This document shows positions 43,100 through 51,509 of a stretch of DNA of 64,000 nt, piece after piece. The stretch lies in NCBI RefSeq assembly GCF_016892625.1, contig NZ_JAFEMW010000001.1, positions 744,001 to 808,000 on the forward strand, read 5' to 3'. The notes below the pieces were generated by a model that saw only the letters and a program-made list of their open reading frames with translations, did no database searches and had not been told where the DNA came from. The translations under genes were made by a program, and so were the position numbers. The stretch's first letter is position 1; every line of letters begins with the position of its first letter. The stretch comes from Brevibacterium sp. RIT 803 (lineage in GTDB: Bacteria; Actinomycetota; Actinomycetes; Actinomycetales; Brevibacteriaceae).

Positions 43100-43465
43100 T
43101 CAGGCCTGCGAATACTGCGAACACTCCGGACATCTGGCCATGAGGTCGTGCCGGCACTGACGAACATGGAGCAGGAACCGCTCGGCTGAATCAAGTGAAG
43201 AGCGCTGGGCCCGGATGGCGGCGATCCGGGCCGCGATGGTCTCCGCACGACCCGCTTCTCCACGGTGCACGACCGCCCGGATCTCCGCCAGACTCATCCC
43301 CACCTCCTGGCAGGAGAGCACGATCCGACACCGAGCCAGATGCTCGGACCCGTACAGTCGGTGGCCTGTGGCCGTGCGGTCCGGAACTATGACCCCTTCG
43401 TCTTCCCAATGCCGCAGCACATGTGCGGCGATCCCCAGACGCTGCGCCGCTTCACCGATCTTCAT
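43100..43465 (-). CDS. MerR family regulator, short type
   Basis: 121 residues. The helix-turn-helix (MKIGEAAQRLGIAAHVLRHW, DRTATGHRLYGSEHLARCR) and coiled coil are followed by a short Cys-containing tail (RCPECSQ). The compact size resembles one-component stress sensors. It is divergent from the dehalogenase-like hydrolase 54 bases away, and their shared promoter has a MerR-type 19-bp spacer. Confidence 0.87.
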   Translation of the reverse strand: MKIGEAAQRLGIAAHVLRHWEDEGVIVPDRTATGHRLYGSEHLARCRIVLSCQEVGMSLAEIRAVVHRGEAGRAETIAARIAAIRAQRSSLDSAERFLLHVRQCRHDLMARCPECSQYSQA

Positions 43466-43482
43466 GCCACCATGATGACACC

Positions 43483-43513
43483 TTGACTTCAGGTCGGCCT
43501 GAAGTTCTATGTT
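43483..43513 (+). promoter_or_regulatory. MerR-type promoter/operator of the hydrolase gene
   Basis: TTGACT (43483-43488) and TATGTT (43508-43513) are 19 bases apart. The spacer holds a perfect palindrome ACTTCAGG-TCGG-CCTGAAGT (43486-43505). The -10 box ends six bases before the ATG, so the transcript is probably leaderless. Confidence 0.8.
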
Positions 43514-43519
43514 CGGATC

Positions 43520-44413
43520 ATGAACGAGCAGACCCAGAAGCTTGAAGCTTCAGCCGAGACCACGACTCGCCGAATCGTCCTCAGTGACGGAACCGAGGCG
43601 GCAACCCAGAGCATCGGACCGGCGCCAGGGCACGACAACCTCGGCGACATCGTCATCTGCCATGGGACACCATGGTCATCGCGGATGTGGCTGCCGCTTG
43701 CCCGCGAACTCGGCCTCCACCATCGTGTGTTCCTGTGGGACATGCCCGGGTACGGTGATTCCATCGCCGAGGAGGCCGTTGCCGTTGACCTCGTCACCCA
43801 ACGTCGTCGTCTGGCTGAGCTTCTGGACATCTGGGGAATTCAGATGCCGCATGTCATCGCCCACGACATCGGAGGAGCCGTCGCCCTGGGCGCTCACCTG
43901 CTCGAGAACCGCGATTTCGCTTCGCTGTACCTGCTCGACATCGTGACCTTGGACCCATGGGGCTCACCGTTCTTCCGCTTGGTGGCTGAGAACGAACCTG
44001 TCTTCGCGGCACTTCCTCCGCAGCTGCACCGCGCCCTTGTCACCGAATACATCGCCGGTGCGGGAGGCGAAGGATTGGGCCACTCGTCGGTCCAGGAACT
44101 CGCGGCTCCCTGGTGCACAGGCGCAGGTCAACCAGCGTTCTACCACCAGATCGCCAGCTTACGGCCCGAGCACACGGGCCCGATCGTCAACCGCCTCGGC
44201 GAGGTTCGATGTCCTGCACGCGTCGGCTGGGGAGAGGACGATCCGTGGATTCCTGCCGAGCAGGCGAAGTTGCTGACTCAGTTGCTGCCAGGAACGACGA
44301 CCACCTCACGATTCTCGGGTGCTGGCCACCTGGTACCGCTGGAGTCGCCGGACGAAATAAGCTTCGACATCACTAAGTGGCTCAACTCAAATGCACCCGG
44401 AACCATAAGCTGA
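43520..44413 (+). CDS. Alpha/beta hydrolase, haloalkane-dehalogenase-like
   Basis: 297 residues. The oxyanion loop ICHGTPWSSRMW, the nucleophile elbow AHDIGGAVALG with Asp as nucleophile, GWGEDDPWIP and a C-terminal GAGHLVPLESPDE His place it with haloalkane dehalogenases, fluoroacetate dehalogenases and epoxide hydrolases. The Asp nucleophile argues against a simple esterase. Substrate unknown. MerR control (19-bp-spaced promoter) suggests induction by a specific chemical. Confidence 0.87.
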   Translation: MNEQTQKLEASAETTTRRIVLSDGTEAATQSIGPAPGHDNLGDIVICHGTPWSSRMWLPLARELGLHHRVFLWDMPGYGDSIAEEAVAVDLVTQRRRLAELLDIWGIQMPHVIAHDIGGAVALGAHLLENRDFASLYLLDIVTLDPWGSPFFRLVAENEPVFAALPPQLHRALVTEYIAGAGGEGLGHSSVQELAAPWCTGAGQPAFYHQIASLRPEHTGPIVNRLGEVRCPARVGWGEDDPWIPAEQAKLLTQLLPGTTTTSRFSGAGHLVPLESPDEISFDITKWLNSNAPGTIS

Positions 44414-44453
44414 AGAAGCCTCAGCGATGGCCAGCGCTTCGCGACTGCTTTGC

Positions 44454-45599
44454 CTACCTCGTATGGAACTCGGCTCTGAACTGTTCGGGAACCTTCCCGC
44501 TTCCTGTTGCGAGATCGGCAGCGAATTTGCCCAACAAAGGCGCAAATTTCGCTCCGTGCCCGGAGCACGCAGAAACGACGACGATGCCTCTCGCCTCATC
44601 GATGACGAAGTCGTCTGTAGGGGTATTGGTGAAGAGACAAGTAGTTTCGGCGTAGGGTACTGGGACCAGACCCGGGAGGTAGCGTTTTGCGTACTCCACC
44701 ATCCGTGTTCGCATTTCGTCTGTGATCCGACCGTCTTGGTCAAGAGCAGAGCCCAGCAATCGCCCACCGTTGAACTGGGCCAGCTTCTGCCCTCGACTTC
44801 CGGCGTCGCGACCTCCAGGCAACCCATAGGTGGAGAGTTCGTTCGACTTATGGATGAACGTCGGCCACTCGTGGATAGGATACCCATTGGCGTTGGCCTC
44901 ACGATAGGGCATGTGGAACGCCTGCTCTTGCCGAACTTCGAATTTCGGCAAAGACGAAAGGAAGCCCGAGGGCAGATCTAGCTTCTGCAGAAGAACCGGC
45001 AACCATGCTCCTGCGGCGACGATGACTCGTTTGCCTTCGACCGTCTCCCCTGTCGCCGACGTGACTCTCAATCCCCCGGCTGACCTCTTGGTCACCTCAG
45101 TTGCTTCCCAGTTCTCCAGGATTCGTGCACGTCCAGTGGCACGAGCAAGGTCAAGCATCGTCGTGACGGCCCGTTCTGAGTCGATGACCCCGGCGGCCGG
45201 ATGCCACAGAACATCCGAGTCGAAGTGGAACTGAGGCCAGCGTGCCTCAGCACCCGAAGCGTCGAGCACCTCGTGCTCGACCCCGGCGTGGGTGAGTGCA
45301 TCGACCAATTGGGTCAGATGTCGCTCTTGGCCGTGATCGAGGGCGCCGGTCGATGAGATCAGCGTGGTCTCTCCCAGACATTGGATCTCGTCCCACAGAT
45401 GGCGTGCCCTCACTACAAGTTCGGTGTAGAGACGCTCGGGGTATGCATATCGCAAGATTCGTGCCGATCCGTGGGAGCTGCCTCGTCCATTCGCTGGCGT
45501 GTGACGTTCGAGGACGGTGACGTTCTCACCCCGGGTTGCTAGAGCGAGCGCGGCAGCCGCACCCGCCAAGCCGGCTCCTACAACGACATATTCAGACAT
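44454..45599 (-). CDS. Monomeric sarcosine oxidase-like FAD-dependent amine oxidase
   Basis: 381 residues. The dinucleotide-binding motif is at the N-terminus (YVVVGAGLAGAAAALALA), with SSHGSARILRYAY matching sarcosine/N-methylamino-acid oxidases. CLFTNTPTDDF contains the Cys that forms the covalent 8alpha-S-cysteinyl-FAD in monomeric sarcosine oxidase, and SACSGHGAKFAP completes the FAD site. It would demethylate N-methyl amino acids, releasing formaldehyde and hydrogen peroxide. It is downstream of a GltS-type transporter, so the substrate may be an imported glutamate-like N-methyl amino acid (inference). Confidence 0.88.
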   Translation of the reverse strand: MSEYVVVGAGLAGAAAALALATRGENVTVLERHTPANGRGSSHGSARILRYAYPERLYTELVVRARHLWDEIQCLGETTLISSTGALDHGQERHLTQLVDALTHAGVEHEVLDASGAEARWPQFHFDSDVLWHPAAGVIDSERAVTTMLDLARATGRARILENWEATEVTKRSAGGLRVTSATGETVEGKRVIVAAGAWLPVLLQKLDLPSGFLSSLPKFEVRQEQAFHMPYREANANGYPIHEWPTFIHKSNELSTYGLPGGRDAGSRGQKLAQFNGGRLLGSALDQDGRITDEMRTRMVEYAKRYLPGLVPVPYAETTCLFTNTPTDDFVIDEARGIVVVSACSGHGAKFAPLLGKFAADLATGSGKVPEQFRAEFHTR

Positions 45600-45671
45600 G
45601 ATGCTCCCCTTTTGTCCAACTCGGCAGATTTCGAAGACGACTTCGGTAGGCGTACGTCACCAAAGCAAGTC

Positions 45672-47027
45672 TTAAGTCACCAGAGCGCGAGCTCGTCGAT
45701 TGGCGATAATGATGACCAACGCACCTACGATTGCGGCCACTGTGATCACGCCCCAGATGCCGACCACGGCCCAGGAAGCCCCGGCAATGACAAGCAACGG
45801 GGCGAACGTCACTGCAGTGACCTCCACCGGGATAACTGGCAGGTAAGCCAACGAGAAGTCTTCGAGTGTGCGTGATTTGAGCTTGGGATCGACGATGCGA
45901 AGAAGAGCAATCCCTGTCGCCACTGCCCCCGTCGCCCAGCCCCAAGTGAAGAGCTGCCGTTCGAACCAGCCTTCGCCCATCACTCGCGGAGCCACCCACA
46001 AGCCGAGGAACAGGCATAGGGCAAGTCCGACTGCGAACAGAATGACGAGAGAGAGCCACTGGTCGGCGACGAAGCTGGGAACTACCGACGCGATTCCGCA
46101 CACCATCAGAATGTCTGTCGAGGTGCCGGAAATCGAACTCTGGGTGTCCTTGTCTATGAAACGAGTGGTCTTGGTGATGCCGAGGAGACCGCGCAACACG
46201 AGCCCGACTAGGAATGCGATCGAAAAGAGCGGAAAGGCCACCGACGGGACGAGTCCGCCGAGGATGACGTTGGTGCCGTACGCGCCAGCAGACACCGCGG
46301 CGACGAGTCCGGCTTGGAACGTCAGTGATTCGATCGCGCTCCCGGAGAACTTGTGTGTACCGATGCTCGGCTGCTCATCGTTCTGGTCGAGAACGCCGGT
46401 AAGCAGGTCTTTTGGAACCCGCTTTAATCCCGCGAATTCTCGAGCGTACCCCTTTGATGCGCCGAACTTTGCTTGAATGATCCCGCCGACGACGCCTACG
46501 AGCAGGCCGACGGTGGCTGCTGTGAATGCCAGAGACTGGACTGAGGGATCGCCCGAGTCTGCGAAGACTGTGCCTATGGCCGCAGCCGACCCGAATCCGC
46601 CGGCCCACCCGGCAAACAGCAGCAGTCCGATGTGGTCGGGTGCACCCAGCAGTGGTCCGAGCAACATGAGAACGAGGCCCATGCCGATGGCAGTCTGCGC
46701 GGCATAGATGAGGACTCCATAGCTGGCGAAACCCGCAATCGACCGGCCGATCTTGAGGACGTTGAAGTCACTTGTCAGAGCCAAACAGGCAAAGACGAGG
46801 ACGATGAGCAATGAGGTATACGTGCCCAGCTGGTCCGAGAACGGCAGCCAGCCGAGAACATTGGGTCCGAAGATGAGGCCGAGCGCACCTGCAATCACGC
46901 CGGCGGGGATCATCATCGTTTGGATCACTCTCACCTTCGCCCGAAGGATGGTGCCGATGACAAGCAGAATTCCGATGAGGCCGGCATCGACGAGCAGTGC
47001 ATAGGGGCTGAAATCTGTCGGTTCCAC
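45672..47027 (-). CDS. GltS-type sodium/glutamate symporter
   Basis: 451 residues with ten to twelve membrane helices in two inverted halves. It resembles the ESS (glutamate:Na+ symporter) family: MIPAGVIAGALGLIFGPNVL, AGWAGGFGSAAAIGTVFAD and a second-half SGTSTDILMVCGIASVVPSF repeat the family hairpins. It imports glutamate or a related anionic amino acid. It is followed after 72 bases by the sarcosine-oxidase-like gene and preceded by a LysR gene on the same strand, a likely uptake-and-catabolism unit. Confidence 0.85.
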   Translation of the reverse strand: MEPTDFSPYALLVDAGLIGILLVIGTILRAKVRVIQTMMIPAGVIAGALGLIFGPNVLGWLPFSDQLGTYTSLLIVLVFACLALTSDFNVLKIGRSIAGFASYGVLIYAAQTAIGMGLVLMLLGPLLGAPDHIGLLLFAGWAGGFGSAAAIGTVFADSGDPSVQSLAFTAATVGLLVGVVGGIIQAKFGASKGYAREFAGLKRVPKDLLTGVLDQNDEQPSIGTHKFSGSAIESLTFQAGLVAAVSAGAYGTNVILGGLVPSVAFPLFSIAFLVGLVLRGLLGITKTTRFIDKDTQSSISGTSTDILMVCGIASVVPSFVADQWLSLVILFAVGLALCLFLGLWVAPRVMGEGWFERQLFTWGWATGAVATGIALLRIVDPKLKSRTLEDFSLAYLPVIPVEVTAVTFAPLLVIAGASWAVVGIWGVITVAAIVGALVIIIANRRARALVT

Positions 47028-47126
47028 GTGGCTATCTCCTTTGATGACCGGGTATTGGCTGCGTGCTGAGTGACGGGTTGGCTGTGTGAAGGGCGGAAGG
47101 TGCAGTGGTCGAGAGGGAAACGTTCT

Positions 47127-48023
47127 TCAAACGGTGAGCATGTGCGCTGCCGCCCAGTCCCGCAGCGCCGAGGTGAGCGGGTCGAGCAACCCCAAGGGAT
47201 CGCCCGGAGCAGTGCGTATCGTCAGCGGATATGTGTGCTTCGCTCCTTCGAGCGGCACAAAGCTCACACCATTCCAGGGTTGGAGTCCCACGGACTCGGG
47301 GACGAGGCTAATCCCGGCCCCGGCAGCGACCAACCCTAATATTGCCTGTTCGTTCGAGACCTGTGCAGAGGTCGCCATCGTTCGCCCTGCCTCGATGAAC
47401 ACGCTGGCGACGAGATCGAAGGCAACAGGGGCTGCCATGCGATGAAAGAGGACGATTGACTCGGTGTCGATATCGTCTACTGCGATCGCTGATGCTTCGC
47501 TCAGCTGATGGCCTGCGGGCAAAGCCACGCACAATCGTTCTCGCAGTGCTATGCGTTCATCTGCCCGGTGACTGCTGAATTCGCGGACCAGGCACACGTC
47601 GATGTCTCCGTGGTCGACGGCTCGAGTGAGATCTGAACTGCTGCCATCCGAGACGACAACTGAATACGATTCCAGCGCGTCGAGAATTCCGGCCATGATG
47701 GCTGGAAACGTCGAGCTGACCCCGCCGATGCGGACCCGGCGAGTCTTCGCTCCATCCCGGGTCTCAGCAACGAGCTGACGCAACGAATCTGCTCGGCGGC
47801 GCAGCTCGAGAGCTTCTGGATAGAGGCCGCGGGCGGCTGCTGTAGGTACGACCTCTCGATTTCCGCGGTCGAAGAGTCGCTCGCCGAGATCGCGCTCCAG
47901 AGATGCGACGGCCTGGCTGACAGGCGACTGTGCCATATGCAGCGATTTCGCCGCTTTGGTGAAGCTGCGTTCTGCATAGACCGCCAAAAAACATCGCAAC
48001 TGCTTGAGGCTGACCTCACTCAT
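47127..48023 (-). CDS. LysR family transcriptional regulator
   Basis: 298 residues. The helix-turn-helix is at 1-60 (SLKQLRCFLAVYAERSFTKA, SPVSQAVASLERDLGERLFD), followed by a periplasmic-binding-like effector domain. It lies 100 bases upstream of gltS-like on the same strand and probably controls the transporter and oxidase in response to their substrate. ATG at 48023. Confidence 0.88.
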   Translation of the reverse strand: MSEVSLKQLRCFLAVYAERSFTKAAKSLHMAQSPVSQAVASLERDLGERLFDRGNREVVPTAAARGLYPEALELRRRADSLRQLVAETRDGAKTRRVRIGGVSSTFPAIMAGILDALESYSVVVSDGSSSDLTRAVDHGDIDVCLVREFSSHRADERIALRERLCVALPAGHQLSEASAIAVDDIDTESIVLFHRMAAPVAFDLVASVFIEAGRTMATSAQVSNEQAILGLVAAGAGISLVPESVGLQPWNGVSFVPLEGAKHTYPLTIRTAPGDPLGLLDPLTSALRDWAAAHMLTV

Positions 48024-48401
48024 GTAGTTGTCTTCGCGATCATTTCCGCTCCGCATCTGCGACTGTGACCTTGTTCATGAAAGGCAACTCTATGATCGCT
48101 TTGCGATGCACACAAGATCAAAAGTAGATCAATATTTATAAGCCCTATACGTAAAATGTCTAGCTCAAGGTCAGTCACAATATCCACGCGACTTCCATTT
48201 CTCCGGCAGCATCCCCGCGGCTTCGGCAGCACTGCGATCGATCTCACGTCCAGTGGCCTCGGCGATGAGTTCTAGGGCTTCCTCTGCCCGCGTTGGGCAC
48301 CCATCCCAACCGCCGCCCGCATTCAAAAAGCGTTCTGGCTGGGCAGGCTGCCCCTAAGCTGGTGGTATGGAAGATTCCACTCCCCGAACCGGCCTCCGCG
48401 C
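48024..48401. other. Intergenic region, AT-rich half plus galE relic
   Basis: 378 bases without an intact gene. The left part (to about 48180) is unusually AT-rich and contains the LysR promoter. The right part holds a galE remnant (48200-48268) and a 12-codon upstream reading frame (48367-48405). Confidence 0.7.
48200..48268 (-). pseudogene. Remnant of a galE 3' end with internal deletion
   Basis: On the minus strand this reads AEATGREIDRSAAEAAGMLPE. It joins two pieces of the GalE C-terminus that are 37 codons apart in the intact gene at 51510 (EATGREI and RSAAEAAGMLPE). In that gene both deletion edges carry the word CACGATCTC, so a slippage between short direct repeats can explain the loss. 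Codon-third-base differences show it is a diverged copy, not a recent duplicate. Confidence 0.7.
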
Positions 48402-48405
48402 GTGA
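48367..48405 (+). CDS. Twelve-codon upstream reading frame coupled to the hydrolase gene
   Basis: ATG at 48367 encodes MEDSTPRTGLRA, and its TGA overlaps the GTG start of the hydrolase (GTGA). A TAAGCT hexamer ends six bases before this ATG, so it may head a leaderless mRNA and load ribosomes for the hydrolase. Its expression is a hypothesis. Confidence 0.4.
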   Translation: MEDSTPRTGLRA

Positions 48406-49364
48406 ACAGACTGTCTCGAGCAGTGCTGCGCCTGTTCGCCGCGCCCCGGCTCAACATGCGTGAGGACTACGAGAAGGTCCGCCGCATGCAGCGCCGGCTC
48501 GCGGGGCTGCTGATGCCACCGTATCGGGCCTCGCGCTGGAACCACCTCGCTCGCGACGGACACCCCCATGTCCCTGTCCGGATCTTCCAGCCGAAAGTAC
48601 AGCGGCGCGAGGATGTCCTCGTCTTCTTCCACGGCGGCGGCTGGGTCACCGGAGACATCGACACCTACACTCCGGCGTGTGCCAGGATGGCGGACCTCAC
48701 TGGCTGCGCCGTCGCTTCTGTCGACTACCGGCTCGCGCCGGAGCACCCGTTCCCGGCGGGGCTGGAGGACTGTTACGACGTCGCCCGACTGCTGCTGGAC
48801 GAACCACATCGGGTGGGTGCCGCAGACGCAGACAGGATCGTCCTGGTCGGAGATTCCGCCGGAGGGAACTTCGCTGCGGTCATCTCAATGCTGCTGAGAG
48901 AACGCGGACATCGCCCACCGAACCGGCAGATCCTGCTCTATCCGGTGACGCATTGGGACCACGACCCGAAGACCTCCCCCTTCGCCTCGGTGCGCACCCA
49001 TGGCGAGGACTATCTACTCACCAACACCGAGGTCGAAGACTACTTCGACCTCTACGTTCCCGACCGTCAGCAGCGGCGCGACGCTCTTGTCGCTCCGCTG
49101 GTGGCAGACGATCTCTCCTGCCAACCAGCGACTTTAGTGATTACGGCGGAGTTGGACCTGCTGCGCGATGAGGGTGAGGCCTACGGACACGCCCTCGCCG
49201 ATGCAGGGAATGCGGTGCGGATACACCGGGTAGCCGGAGCGCTGCACGGCTTCATCTCGCTGCCCCGATTCTCCCAGTCCGTCCAAGAAGCCTATGAGGT
49301 GATCAACGCGTTCCTCAACGACGACACTGTCGAGGGCGAGCAGCCTGCCCAGGAGGCGAAATGA
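48402..49364 (+). CDS. Hormone-sensitive-lipase-type alpha/beta hydrolase (esterase)
   Basis: 320 residues. The HSL signature HGGGWVTGD, the SVDYRLAPEHPFPAGLED block and the nucleophile GDSAGGNFAAV are intact, with a late Asp (AELDLLRDEG) and His (GALHGFISLP) completing the triad. It hydrolyses carboxylic esters or transfers acyl groups. The start GTG overlaps a 12-codon upstream frame. Its stop overlaps the acyltransferase start (ATGA), and a zinc-ribbon membrane protein follows, so it belongs to a three-gene cassette of unknown role. Confidence 0.9.
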   Translation: MNRLSRAVLRLFAAPRLNMREDYEKVRRMQRRLAGLLMPPYRASRWNHLARDGHPHVPVRIFQPKVQRREDVLVFFHGGGWVTGDIDTYTPACARMADLTGCAVASVDYRLAPEHPFPAGLEDCYDVARLLLDEPHRVGAADADRIVLVGDSAGGNFAAVISMLLRERGHRPPNRQILLYPVTHWDHDPKTSPFASVRTHGEDYLLTNTEVEDYFDLYVPDRQQRRDALVAPLVADDLSCQPATLVITAELDLLRDEGEAYGHALADAGNAVRIHRVAGALHGFISLPRFSQSVQEAYEVINAFLNDDTVEGEQPAQEAK

Positions 49365-50764
49365 CTCACCGGGACTGGGTACGACTCGACAACGCCTCGA
49401 ACATCTTCCTCGCGGCTCGCAGCGCCGCGGATCCCAAAGTCTTTCGCCTCAGTGCCGAGGTGGATCACGACGTGGATCCCGAGTTGCTGCAGCAGGCACT
49501 GGACGAGACTTATGACCGGTACCGGCTCTACCACGCGGTGCTGCAGAGCGGCCTGTTCTGGTACTACCTGCAGGACAGCGACCTGCACCCGCTGGTCACC
49601 GCAGATGAGCAGCACACGTGTGCCCCCATCTACCAGGCTGGTCGGCGCAATCTGCTGTTCCGCGTTGTCCACCATCGTCGGCGGATCAGCCTCGAGGTCT
49701 TCCACGCGCTGTCCGATGGCACCGGTGCGGCATGGTTCCTCTCCGACCTGGTGAACGCATACATCAGACTGCGGCATCCCGACTCCGACCGGAGTCCGCA
49801 GCTCGAGGACTCCACCGGAGCCCACGAAGCACCGGCCGAACCGGTACATGGGCTGAGCATCGACAGCTTCGCGGATTACTTCCACCAACGGCATCAGTCG
49901 CCCGCGTCCGGTTCCGTCTTCAGCCGTGCAGCCAGGTCGGCCACATCCTCCTTCGTCAACAGCTCCCCGTCACCTGCCGATCGCTGGAAGATCAGCCGCT
50001 TGCGTCGTCCGGCGGATAAGAAGGTCCACCGGGTCGGAGGAACCCGCACCCCGGACAATCGCACGCGCGCTGTCGAACTCACCATGCCCACGGATGCTGT
50101 GCTCGGGCTTGCTCGAGCCGCCGATGTCTCGCTCACGATGTACCTGACGGCACTGTTCTTCGAGTCCATTCGCATATCCTCGGGTGGTCTGGGACGGGCC
50201 AGGACTCTGGCCGCTTCGGTGCCGGTGAATCTGCGCCAGTTCTTTCCCTCGGAGTCTGCACGGAACTTCTTCGCAACCGTCCGTGTGGAACACACCTACG
50301 GCCGGGGCGAGGACGATCTCGGTTCGATCTGCAAACAGCTCGAGAGCCAGTTCCTGCCCCAGGCGACCCACGAGGCGCTGGAGAAGAAGCTGCGATGGTT
50401 CATCCGAGTCGAACGGATGCCCGGGTTGAGGATCATGCCGCGCCCGCTCAAAGATGTCATCCTCGGGATGGCCAACAGGCACAGCAATCGTGGTCTGAGC
50501 GTCGCCGTCTCGAACTTGGGGCGAATGAGCCTGCCCGAACCGGCTGATTCGCATGTGGGCCGCGTCCTGTTCCATGTCTCCGCAGTCCGCCCGCAATTCT
50601 GCGCGACGTCCCACGCCGGGCTTCTCGCAGTCAGCTTCACATCACCGTTCGTCGAAACCGATCACATCAGGGAATTCACTCGGATGCTCACTGCTGAGGG
50701 GGTCGATGTCACGGTCGCCGCTGAACGAGTCACCGAGCAGGAGATCGCGGAGGGGCGATCATGA
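49361..50764 (+). CDS. Condensation-domain/alcohol-acetyltransferase-like acyltransferase (HxxxDG)
   Basis: 467 residues of the CoA-dependent-acyltransferase superfamily (NRPS condensation domains, PapA, alcohol acetyltransferases). The catalytic HxxxDG is FHALSDGTGAAWFL (about residue 115), a basic hinge-like region follows (about 185-225), and a VPVNLRQFFPSESARNFFA segment matches the second half of the fold. It probably joins an acyl group to a hydroxyl acceptor. It is coupled to the hydrolase upstream and the zinc-ribbon protein downstream (four-base overlaps), so the three products likely act together. Confidence 0.8.
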   Translation: MTHRDWVRLDNASNIFLAARSAADPKVFRLSAEVDHDVDPELLQQALDETYDRYRLYHAVLQSGLFWYYLQDSDLHPLVTADEQHTCAPIYQAGRRNLLFRVVHHRRRISLEVFHALSDGTGAAWFLSDLVNAYIRLRHPDSDRSPQLEDSTGAHEAPAEPVHGLSIDSFADYFHQRHQSPASGSVFSRAARSATSSFVNSSPSPADRWKISRLRRPADKKVHRVGGTRTPDNRTRAVELTMPTDAVLGLARAADVSLTMYLTALFFESIRISSGGLGRARTLAASVPVNLRQFFPSESARNFFATVRVEHTYGRGEDDLGSICKQLESQFLPQATHEALEKKLRWFIRVERMPGLRIMPRPLKDVILGMANRHSNRGLSVAVSNLGRMSLPEPADSHVGRVLFHVSAVRPQFCATSHAGLLAVSFTSPFVETDHIREFTRMLTAEGVDVTVAAERVTEQEIAEGRS

Positions 50765-51426
50765 GACGATGCCCCGAGTGCTCCATCGCCATTGAGGGCG
50801 CTTGGACACATTGCCCTCTGTGTGCGGCCCCCGTCGTGGGCGCGGCGGTTCCGAGTCCGCTGCCGACGGTGCCCCTCACGTTCTCGAGGCGACGGCTGCT
50901 CAAGGTATTGTTCCTGACCTCGATCGCCGTGATCGCTGGGTCCTTGGCTGCTCAGCTCCTGCTGGGCCACAAACCCGAAGGCTTCGGAGTCCTTCGCTCC
51001 GGCTGGTTGGGGGTCACCGCTATGTGGCTTGTGGTCCTCATGGCGGTTCGCAAACGACGCAATGTCGCTAAGGGCACCATCTATCTCGTCGTCCTCATCG
51101 GTCTGGTCTGCGTCTATTGGGACTACCTCACCGGCTGGCGTGCTTGGTCACTGACGTACGCGTTGCCGATCGTCTGCGCTTCGTCGATCGCTGCCCTCCT
51201 GATCACGGTCAGGGCGATGCGCTTCGAGGCGACGGAGCATATCCTCGACAGCGGTTTGGCGGCGGTGCTGGGTCTGGCACCCATCGTGTTCCTCGCATTC
51301 GGCTGGGTCACGTACCCCCTGCCGTCGGCTCTCTGCGGTGGCTTCAGCATCCTCGCTCTGGTGCTGCTGCAGCTTGCCCGGGGCCGGGAAGTCCGCCTCG
51401 AACTCGCCAGGCGCCTGCATGTCTGA
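50761..51426 (+). CDS. Zinc-ribbon membrane protein (DUF6320-like)
   Basis: 221 residues. The N-terminal zinc ribbon has two CxxC pairs (CPECSIAIEGAWTHCPLC). Six hydrophobic segments follow (from LLKVLFLTSIAVIAGSLAAQ to a final ALVLLQLA), ending in a basic tail. It resembles DUF6320 proteins, recalled as neighbours of hydrolase and acyltransferase genes in other bacteria. Function unknown. As the third cassette gene, it could be the membrane anchor or exporter of the acylated product. Confidence 0.75.
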   Translation: MRRCPECSIAIEGAWTHCPLCAAPVVGAAVPSPLPTVPLTFSRRRLLKVLFLTSIAVIAGSLAAQLLLGHKPEGFGVLRSGWLGVTAMWLVVLMAVRKRRNVAKGTIYLVVLIGLVCVYWDYLTGWRAWSLTYALPIVCASSIAALLITVRAMRFEATEHILDSGLAAVLGLAPIVFLAFGWVTYPLPSALCGGFSILALVLLQLARGREVRLELARRLHV

Positions 51427-51509
51427 CCCTGGCATCGACTGGCAGTTCTTGACCGGATTCAGATCTGCTGCGCACCCAGTCGAGAGCAGCCCTCGCCGAG
51501 GCTTCGAGC

